In this document: positions 57,305-64,000 of the stretch, in pieces
Layout: each line of letters begins with the position of its first letter
Numbering within the stretch: position 1 is the first letter of the stretch
Translations under genes and position numbers: made by a program
Notes under the pieces: model-generated
Databases searched by the model: none
Told to the model about the DNA's origin: nothing
The model's input: the letters and a program-made list of their open reading frames with translations, nothing else
Source: Berghia stephanieae
Lineage: Eukaryota > Mollusca > Gastropoda > Nudibranchia > Aeolidiidae
Assembly (NCBI GenBank): GCA_034508935.3
Contig: CM067446.1
Span: 19,358,955-19,422,954, forward strand
Direction of reading: 5' to 3'
DNA length: 64,000 nucleotides

Positions 57305-57480
57305 TTAACGATGGCTACGATCAGACGTCCACCTCACAGTTCTTTCCAACTACCTTCTATCAGAGCATGGAATCGTCTACCACAGGACGCAGCACAATCT
57401 GACAGCACTGATCTATTGAATGGTTTAGTGCCACTGTGTATCCAGAGACATCGTTAAGCACCAAAGTTCATTAAATTTAT
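57305..57480 (+). pseudogene. LINE 3' end (CR1/L2-like)
   Basis: Translation gives RRPPHSSFQLPSIRAWNRLP followed by QDAAQSDSTDLLNGLVPL. The order F-x-P-x-x-(I/V)-R-x-W-N-x-LP is the extreme C-terminus of CR1/L2/Jockey-type ORF2 proteins. Only about 45 codons remain. Confidence 0.7.
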
Positions 57481-57640
57481 ATTTATATCCGATCATTTCG
57501 GGATTATGTGCCACGTTCAATAATCCTTCATCAATTTCTTTTTTTTTTCAAACTTATCCTCAAATCAAATGCAGTTCGGCCCTCAAACTTGAGGATTCTA
57601 CATATCAAAGAAGAATAAGAAGGTATTAGCGCCACTATCG

Positions 57641-57736
57641 GTGTTTCCAATGATGGTAAATTGGGGTTTCTAGTGTTTCCAACGATGGTAAATTGGGGTT
57701 TCGAGTGTTTCCAACGATGGTAAAGTGGGGTTTCTA
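57641..57736 (+). repeat. Minisatellite: three 32-bp units
   Basis: GTGTTTCCAA-(C/T)-GATGGTAAA with GGGGTTTC(T/G)A, three copies at 57641, 57673 and 57705 with one to three differences. Confidence 0.93.
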
Positions 57737-57769
57737 AAAGTAATATTTGTGTGCTTTTAAGGGTAATAT

Positions 57770-58205
57770 CAGCGCCAGTAAAAAAGAAGAAATTTGATCG
57801 TAAAAACATTCTAAATGTACAATTAAAGGTACTTGAGGAAAAAGTAAGACAAAGGAGAAGGGTTCAAATACAACGCACCATCAATGTACTTAGTTTGAGA
57901 TCACTATAAAGTCTCACCTGGACACCAGCACAAGATCCCACAAAGAGGGATACATTCAAATGTTGTTTTTTTTTTAAAAAAACAAGATAATATTTCATAA
58001 CATAGAGATGATTTACAAGGGATAAAATATCATCTCCCAAAACTATAACCATACATTCGACTGTTTCCCTCCCAGCCAAGGGCTCCGGCCATGGTCAGGA
58101 CAAAACTAAGTAATCTTATTCCAAGACAGAGACAGAAAGGAATTGGAAATTAGGTACAGGGGGATAGAAGACACAGCAAGTACTACCCTATCCACTATGA
58201 GAGGT
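57770..58205 (-). mobile_element. Family F repeat, longest copy
   Basis: ATCAGCGCCAGTAAAAAAGA, GAAAAAGTAAGACAAAGGAG, ACTTAGTTTGAGATCACTAT, ATCATCTCCCAAAACTATAA and GACTGTTTCCCTCCCAGCCA follow the order seen at 18535-18910. Confidence 0.7.
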
Positions 58206-58254
58206 CAAAGAATCGCACCCAGGAAGAAAAGGGAGAAGAAGAAGAAGTACTAGT

Positions 58255-58400
58255 GGTGACGATTGGGCAGCTGGATCTGTTAGATCTGGCAGAAAGTACT
58301 TTTCAGTAGACTAGCTTCTTATTTAATGGGTAATTGTGATTTCCCGCTTCACGTTAAAAGAACCATGGGTCTAATGGCTCTGAAGGGCTTCAAGCGGTAT
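58255..58400 (+). mobile_element. SINE-B body fragment
   Basis: GGGCAGCTGGATCTGTTAGA, CAGTAGACTAGCTTCTTA and AATGGCTCTGAAGGGC match the 12300 copy; the head is missing. Confidence 0.55.
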
Positions 58401-58661
58401 CAATGTGGATTGTTTATTATCATGGGATATTGGTTAGAGACGTTGGGTTTGTTTCAAGACATCCATACACTTTTGACAAGAATCATTAACTCATGACAAT
58501 AGGGCATGATGATAATGACGATATTTATAATACTTACATCAATAGTAAAACGAATCGTAACAAGACGACAACATGAATAGATATGAAGAATGATATCTTA
58601 TTATTTGAAATAATGCTGGTGATTCCGATGGTGACTGTATTGTACGTTAATTAGTTCGACT
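58401..58661. other. No recognised gene
   Basis: Unassigned. Confidence 0.4.
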
Positions 58662-58757
58662 ATGACGATGAAGACGATGATGATGTTGATAATGATGGTG
58701 ATGATGATGACGATGATGCTGATGATAATGATGATGACGACGACGACGATGATGATA

Positions 58758-58794
<37 letters not shown>

Positions 58795-58816
58795 CGATGA
58801 TGATGATGATGATGAT
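58662..58816 (+). repeat. (GAT)n microsatellite, imperfect
   Basis: GAT units mixed with GAC, GTT and AAT triplets. Confidence 0.93.
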
Positions 58817-59685
58817 TTAGAAAAGTGATAACGATATGATCATGTGGCAGAAATTATAAACTTTACAGATAAAGTTACAGACGCATTTAATTGGCGCCGA
58901 ATGACAAGAAAGAAGAATATATCTATTGTAAAACAAAATCATCGAGCAGGTCAAAATCCCTTTTGGGGTAAAATGTTTTAGATATTTTTATTAATACATA
59001 ATTATCACTTATTATTGTAATGGAAATACTCTCGAACCAACGCAAAATATTGTTCATTTCATACAGCAATGTAAAAACAGGCCCATAGCTGCGTCCACTT
59101 ATAAGACTATAAATGTATGCTCTTAAGTTTCAACAAATATGATTTAGGGTCCAAAACGGCATTATGTATATTGGGGCGATTCAGATTAAAAACGTCAGTC
59201 TATAGCAGACCTACCTTGTGCTACGAACAATTCGTAGAGTTACGAATTTTTGGCTTCAGTGACAGAACTGCATAGGCGTTTTTGATTCAATAAATCTGGT
59301 TGAAAAGGAAAGAGTTTCGTTGCTTAGAAACTGTATTTAGAACTTATGAGCATTTGTGGTCATTCTGAGGGTAGATAATTGATTAGTAATGTCATTTCTT
59401 GTGACCTTCTCATTCTTATTCCTGGAAACTTCGAATATTTTAGGTTTCAAGTAAGCAGCTCTGGTCTATAGTCAAAGCTTTTTGACCTGGGTAATTGTGT
59501 GTTGTTGTTGTAAGGAGTATATTGAATAATTTATTAAAGTGACAATTAAAAAGCAAAAAATTCCAATTTCTAGCCATTTTAACTTTCAAAGAATTTTTGG
59601 TTATTGGTTTAGAGGCGATGGGTGACAATGGCATATTTTATTCATTCCTACAGCCCCAACCATAGTTAACTTGTCAACTAGATAT
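58817..59685. other. No gene; family D trace near 59015-59090
   Basis: TTGTAATGGAAATACTCTCG and CAACGCAAAATATTGTTC match family D. The rest is unassigned. Confidence 0.4.
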
Positions 59686-59689
59686 TGTA

Positions 59690-59785
59690 CTTTAGCAAAT
59701 CCCGTATTTTAAAAATTGGCCAAAAAAACTCGTCCTTCAAATATCGATCGATTGAAATGACCCTAATCCTAGAAAATTGGAATTT
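59690..59785. mobile_element. Family C repeat, inverted relative to 60140
   Basis: AAAAATTGGCCAAAAAAACT, CGTCCTTCAAATATCGATCG and TGACCCTAATCCTAGAAAA. Confidence 0.65.
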
Positions 59786-59867
59786 TCAACATATTTTCGC
59801 CTACAAAAATAAAAACAGTTGGATCTATTTTTTTAATAAGCTGACTGCACTAACGTTGAAAGCCAAA

Positions 59868-60128
59868 TAAATCAGAAGGCATGGCGTTGGGTGGATCATG
59901 TGGCCAGAATGGAAAAAGGGTCACTTCCCAAGACAGCCCTAAGCTGGACAGCAGATGGGAAGAGAAAGAGGGGGAGACCCAAAGAAACCTGGCGAAGGAC
60001 AATGATTTAATAGAAATAAAGGTAGCAAACCTGTCCTGGAATACAGCCACCGCAAAAGCAGCCGACCGCAAAACATGGAGATGTCTGGTGGATGCCCTTT
60101 GTTCCGCGAGGCTCGAAGAGGATTAAGT
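59868..60128 (+). pseudogene. RTE-like LINE, extreme C-terminus
   Basis: Frames give AWRWVDHVARMEKGSLPKTA, LSWTADGKRKRGRPKETWRR, then in the open frame TAKAADRKTWRCLVDALCSA and RLEED. This is the W-x-x-HVxR, W-x-x-x-GKRxRGRPKxTWRR, DRxxWRxxVxALCS signature of RTE-like LINE C-termini. One frame change occurs near 60000. The coding sequence ends at TAA 60123-60125 with a GTAAGTAAG-like tail. Confidence 0.85.
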
Positions 60129-60139
60129 AAGTAAGACAT

Positions 60140-60290
60140 CTTGTAAAAAAAACAACTCTCAAACCTGTCACTTTTCGAGTTCCAGGTTTCAGAGTATTTG
60201 TCAAGATGAGGGTCATTTAAATCGATCGATATTTGAAGGACTAGATTTTTGATCAATTCTTTTTTTAAATACGGGTTTTCCATAATAAGA
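60140..60290. mobile_element. Family C repeat
   Basis: TTTGTCAAGATGAGGGTCAT, AATCGATCGATATTTGAAGG and ATACGGGTTTTCCATAAT. Confidence 0.7.
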
Positions 60291-61324
60291 CAGTAAACTG
60301 GTTTCCCAAGTCTATCTTTTTCACACGACAGATGGATCATAAATACCTACAGTAAAGGGAAGGATTTCAATTTTGATGTTGAGATTCCCTTTGCATTGAA
60401 AGACATGATCTTGGATCCCGCCATGGTAGAGGCCGAGTGACTATCCTTTTACCACTTCTATCACTGACTAATGTGTATTGTCGCAATCGGTTCTCCCTTT
60501 GAGAGGGATTAACTCTCTCCTTACCAGCTATTTTTAGAATTTCCCCCGAAAATTCACAGCCACCCAACACAAAAAAGACTTTTCCTAATCAAACAAAAAC
60601 GCAACAAGTACATTCTATACAGAATGTTGTTCGGCAAAAAGAGCTCTACAACACAGTGTTTAGTATTTATAGCCGTAACCAAAGAATGTCTTTACATTTT
60701 GTCATGTACAAGACAAATCAAAATGAGAAAATTGTCGGTTGCATCGTAACGAATGTGACGATATGGTAAAAGATTCTCAGTTCATACTTTAGAGTTGCTC
60801 GTGTTGTTCAAGCACAGATCCAATCGTACCCTGTAGTCTCCTGGAAGTTATTGACCTTTGACTTCAACGTTCGAGTATTTTAAATTCGATGGCTTGACCA
60901 AGCAAAGACATATCTCCTCGGCTTAATGTCTAGTTTTAGGGATCTCTATAGTTATTTTAGTCGGAAGAGGGGCGCAGACATAATTTTTTGGCTCAATGTG
61001 CTCCGTCAAATAAGAAGAGGCGCTGTTATCTAATCATTTAAATATTAATGTTGCCACTTTATATTCTATACGTTGTCTCACAGGTAGCTAGTGTGGGTCC
61101 ACCATGAGAGGTGCGACTTCATCTTGGCGCTTCCATTACTAAGCGTTCTGTATTGTTTTGGATTACGGGAGAGAACGAATGTTTGTGCTTAATGCTCCCA
61201 AAAATAATGAGTTGCAACATAATCTAATTTTAAATACACTATGACAGGTATGAATTTTTGGCTTGCATCTTTTGTGAAAATATATCGTATAGAAATTATC
61301 TTTTTTATGTCAAATTATAGTATC
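60291..61324. other. No recognised gene
   Basis: Minus-strand frames such as 60367-60570 show no domain. Unassigned. Confidence 0.4.
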
Positions 61325-61990
61325 CTATTTGATTGATAACCTTGTTCACTTATCGAAAAGTCCGAATCAAACATGACCCAAGATCTCTAACTTTATTGAC
61401 AAAAGGCATTCTGATGTCGTTTACTTCAAAAAAAAGTTTGATCAACCTTATTAATACAATTCTTATTCCCAATTTTGAGCACCTCAGTTTTGTTCCCATT
61501 CAATTGCAATTGACTCTTTCCCATCCATTTGTTCACTGCCCCACTACAGTTCTCACAGCGTTAAATGTACATGGAAAATGGTCATTGATGATTGGTGTTG
61601 TAGATCTGCAAGTCGTTGGAATAACAATAGGATTTAGGACCATACTATAAAATGATATCCCCAAGTTGTAATGTATAAAACACAAAGAGTCTCTGGGTAT
61701 GCCAAAGAGAAAGGTCTTATTTCGAAGTACGAGTTTCCAATCATAATTTTTGGTGTCTTCCTGTAAGTTATGTTTTGAACCAGCTGAGTGCAGTTCCTTG
61801 AATGTCAAAATTGTTTTGTAGTCGCATGAGCAGGATCTCGCGGTCCATAGTGTCAAATACAGCTGACAGGTCGAGCAAATTTAATACTATTGCGCCACCT
61901 CTGCCAATAATTTTTGATAAATCCAAAGAATCTCGCAAAGGGGGGAGGAGACTGTTTCGGTGCTGTGCAATTTTTAGACGTTGATTGAAG
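61325..61990 (-). pseudogene. CR1/L2-like LINE reverse transcriptase fragment
   Basis: Minus-strand pieces in order: IVLNLLDLSAVFDTMDREIL and LMRLQNNFDIQGTALSWFKT (RT palm), ligand-strand pieces FSFGIPRDSLCFIH (the SGVPQGSVLGP region), SNDLQIYNTNH (the D-x-Q-x-Y segment after FADD), WMGKSQLQLNGNKTEVLKIG (the W-M-x-x-N-x-LxLNxxKTE motif) and VRDLGVMFDSDFSISE. The region is complete from palm to thumb but broken by several frameshifts, and both ends of ORF2 are missing. Confidence 0.82.
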
Positions 61991-62284
61991 AGGCTATAAC
62001 TTGCTAAGTGTTTATTTCATTAATTGGAAAACAACTTTTTTCCCCATAAATTTGAGTAAATTGAAAATTTGCCTGTAATTTTTCAGATTATCCGAATCGA
62101 GCCGTTGGATTTTTAGGAATGGCTTTGGCCTGACGATGGTGGTTAGATGTTCTTTAAGAAAACTTCATTGTTCCAAAGAGTTATTTATGTTATTCTTGAT
62201 AGATAGTACATGTCATTTATTGACTGCTTCAGCAAACCGGTGGCAGTGGGTCTAACTGGCAATTCTTATTGTCAGACTCAACGA
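61991..62284. other. No gene; 3' side of receptor copy 2
   Basis: Unassigned. It shares no similarity with the 3' flank of copy 1. No clear AATAAA was seen on the minus strand close to the stop. Confidence 0.4.
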
Positions 62285-63586
62285 TTAGGCATTGGATCGT
62301 GAATTTCTTTTAAAAACAACTTTCACTTTTTCCCAATTGACGAAGCTCAGGGCATTAAAGAAAGGATTGACAACTGCTTTTGTAAGAGGACAAGACGATA
62401 TAAAGATTCCTATTGGTGTTAAAACCATTTTCTCCGGGTCTGTAATAACATTTGTGGTAATACAAATCAAGTACAAAGCCATTGGCAATGTTATTGTGCA
62501 CGAAAATGAAGTTACGATGACAAGTGTTTTATAAATTTTGTCCCGTGCATTTACTCGATTCACTGCTGGCATGGGTCTATTACAACTCGGTCTGTCGTTA
62601 GAGCTAACATTATGAGTAACGTTGCCATTGACCAATTTGCCGGTGTTCGAAATAGGTTCTGACATAGGTAAGAGCTCGGACGTCCCAAGATATGGGTTAT
62701 GGAGCCCAGAATTGAAAGTTCGTGAACTGGATGATGCCTCGTCATTACTGTCACCAGTCCAGATAGAACTCGGTGTGGGAAGTGACTTTCGTCTTCCAAC
62801 TGGTACATCCAAAGGCTGAACTTTATTATTAACAAATATGTTCGATTTATGATTTGTCGAAAGGCGCCATTTATCTGTTTTTGTATTTCTTGTCTTAATA
62901 CTTGCAGTGATTTGATTGATATTCTGATCGGAGCGATTTTGAACAAGAGTAACTTGTGACAACTTTTTTAATTTGATAACGACGGCTCCGTTGAGACAGA
63001 ACACACCAAAGGATGTGACTAACATGATTGCAGCTATTCCAACCAGGCCAGTATTGGGCAGAACAGCGATTGGAGCACAGGTCAAACCAGGAGTCAGCCC
63101 AGGTCCAAGCCACAGATACATCAATCCTCCATTGACCAGCCAACTTAGCGAGACTCCAATACCGGTGTTTTTCCAGGACACTAATTTCTCAAATTTGAAA
63201 GGTTTGTATACTGCGAGGTAATTCACTATTGAGAGCATCAAGCATACCACGTAAGAGTTCTGAACACATAAAATGAGAAAGAATATCATTGGCACGCATC
63301 CGTCCCCCTCTGATATCTGTGTGGATTTTACTAGGCCGTACACGCATAGACACACCATGGTTACAATGTCGGATACTATCAGATTCAGCAGAAGTAATTT
63401 GCGGCCTTTTTTGACTTTACTTGTTTGAATAACGACAGCAAACGCCACAATGTTGGCCAAAGAGCCGAGACAACCAACGAGTACATTTCGTACTTGATAT
63501 TCTAGGTTGATTTCAGTCCTCAAAACGTCATCATTTTGAGCAGTTCTTGTATCAAATTTCTGACTGGCCGTTGAGGTGTTTTCCAT
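62285..63586 (-). CDS. Rhodopsin-class (class A) orphan GPCR, copy 2, intact
   Basis: An uninterrupted 433-residue receptor in one exon. A short N-terminus has an N-glycosylation site at Asn3. TM1 is about 34-56 (LANIVAF, Asn45), TM2 64-85 (LNLIVSDIV, Asp73). Cys97 and Cys170 can form the TM3-loop 2 disulfide. TM3 is 98-122, TM4 141-160 (Trp149), TM5 179-204, TM6 351-375 (Pro368) and TM7 387-412. The third intracellular loop is very long (about 145 residues, Ser/Thr/Asn-rich). Three activation motifs are altered: VNY replaces DRY at TM3, CTITLP replaces CWxP at TM6, and NPFFN replaces NPxxY at TM7. Ligand and G protein are unknown. The start is the first Met after a splice-acceptor-like CAG and is shared with copy 1 (about 96 percent identical over the first 262 residues). 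An unusual chemosensory or orphan subfamily is a reasonable guess. Confidence 0.9.
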   Translation of the reverse strand: MENTSTASQKFDTRTAQNDDVLRTEINLEYQVRNVLVGCLGSLANIVAFAVVIQTSKVKKGRKLLLLNLIVSDIVTMVCLCVYGLVKSTQISEGDGCVPMIFFLILCVQNSYVVCLMLSIVNYLAVYKPFKFEKLVSWKNTGIGVSLSWLVNGGLMYLWLGPGLTPGLTCAPIAVLPNTGLVGIAAIMLVTSFGVFCLNGAVVIKLKKLSQVTLVQNRSDQNINQITASIKTRNTKTDKWRLSTNHKSNIFVNNKVQPLDVPVGRRKSLPTPSSIWTGDSNDEASSSSRTFNSGLHNPYLGTSELLPMSEPISNTGKLVNGNVTHNVSSNDRPSCNRPMPAVNRVNARDKIYKTLVIVTSFSCTITLPMALYLICITTNVITDPEKMVLTPIGIFISSCPLTKAVVNPFFNALSFVNWEKVKVVFKRNSRSNA

Positions 63587-63640
63587 AATTCTGAAATGAT
63601 ATAAAAGAATAATAAGTAAGATGTGTGTGATAGGAATCCA
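63587..63640 (-). promoter_or_regulatory. Shared upstream segment with splice-acceptor-like site
   Basis: On the minus strand, ATTCCTATCACACACATCTT to CTTTTATATCATTTCAG (CAG at 63593-63591) precedes AATT and the ATG. It is the counterpart of 43257-43307. Similarity to copy 1 ends just upstream of this segment. Confidence 0.55.
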
Positions 63641-63816
63641 ATATCTATTACGAACAAAAACTTTAATATTAAATCATATTTATGAAATCCAAACTAAATC
63701 GTACAATTGGTGAGCAATCATTTCACTGTTAAGTACACCAGATTTGGTGTCAAGTGCTCAGAAAACTTGACAACAATAAAATTTCTATTGAAATGTTTTC
63801 TTTAAAAGAGAATGTA

Positions 63817-63820
<4 letters not shown>
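63641..63820. other. No recognised feature between receptor copy 2 and the CT repeat
   Basis: No similarity to the copy 1 upstream region here. Confidence 0.4.

Positions 63821-63886
<66 letters not shown>
63821..63886 (+). repeat. (CT)n microsatellite
   Basis: About 33 units; reads (AG)n on the receptor's strand, about 235 bp upstream of its ATG. Confidence 0.97.
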
Positions 63887-63888
<2 letters not shown>

Positions 63889-64000
63889 CCGATGATGCTG
63901 GAAGACAGAAAATACAATAGACTACAAGTTCATTACAGGGAAATGCAGCTAAGTTGGACTGAGATAATTCAATGCAAAGAGATATGAGACAGTGACAACA

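Noticed and set aside
59939-60340. 133-residue minus-strand frame
   Set aside because: Antisense of a LINE C-terminus plus a family C repeat.
62973-63221. 82-residue plus-strand frame, almost identical to one antisense to receptor copy 1
   Set aside because: Antisense shadow of the receptor TM4-TM5 region; conserved only because the receptor is.

Overview
The window is non-coding-rich, AT-rich animal DNA, most likely from a marine invertebrate. Support for this: an intronless rhodopsin-class receptor gene present twice, many decayed non-LTR retrotransposon (LINE) pieces of RTE-like and CR1/L2/Jockey-like type, tRNA-derived SINEs, several short inverted-repeat (MITE/foldback) families, and very long di- and trinucleotide microsatellites. 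I cannot name the species. I saw no bacterial gene, no CRISPR array, no rRNA and no LTR or virus-like element.

Layout. 1-9.5 kb is a mosaic of a tRNA-SINE (SINE-A), MITE families that I label A to G, one LINE C-terminal piece split by a MITE, and a near-perfect hairpin at 8125-8208. 9.5-23 kb holds LINE 3' pieces on both strands, foldback elements, SINE copies and a degraded fragment of an unfamiliar conserved protein (22545-23035). 24.2-26.4 kb carries the best LINE: an open endonuclease ORF followed by a broken reverse transcriptase that stops in the palm domain. 28-33.3 kb has SINEs, foldbacks and a long RT fragment. 33.7-41.2 kb is dominated by triplet repeats, with one interrupted SINE. 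41.3-42.7 kb is an RTE-like RT fragment. 43.3-44.6 kb is receptor copy 1, frameshifted in its third intracellular loop. 45.8-51.3 kb contains three more LINE pieces. 51.4-58.4 kb is rich in SINEs and nested MITEs. 59.9-62.0 kb has two LINE pieces. 62.3-63.6 kb is receptor copy 2, intact, on the minus strand.

Only the receptor pair looks like host coding sequence. Copy 2 gives an uninterrupted 433-residue, seven-helix protein; copy 1 is its inverted duplicate about 18 kb away. Both have the same splice-acceptor-like sequence just before the ATG, so the coding exon is probably preceded by a spliced 5' UTR.

The most informative non-genic signals are these. MITE family A can be seen inserted into four different older repeats, and its empty sites show a TATA target. 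The CRE-like palindrome TGACGTCA occurs at least 15 times, mostly inside these MITEs. Some foldback elements have a hammerhead-ribozyme-like core in their arms. I found no convincing new multi-gene system.
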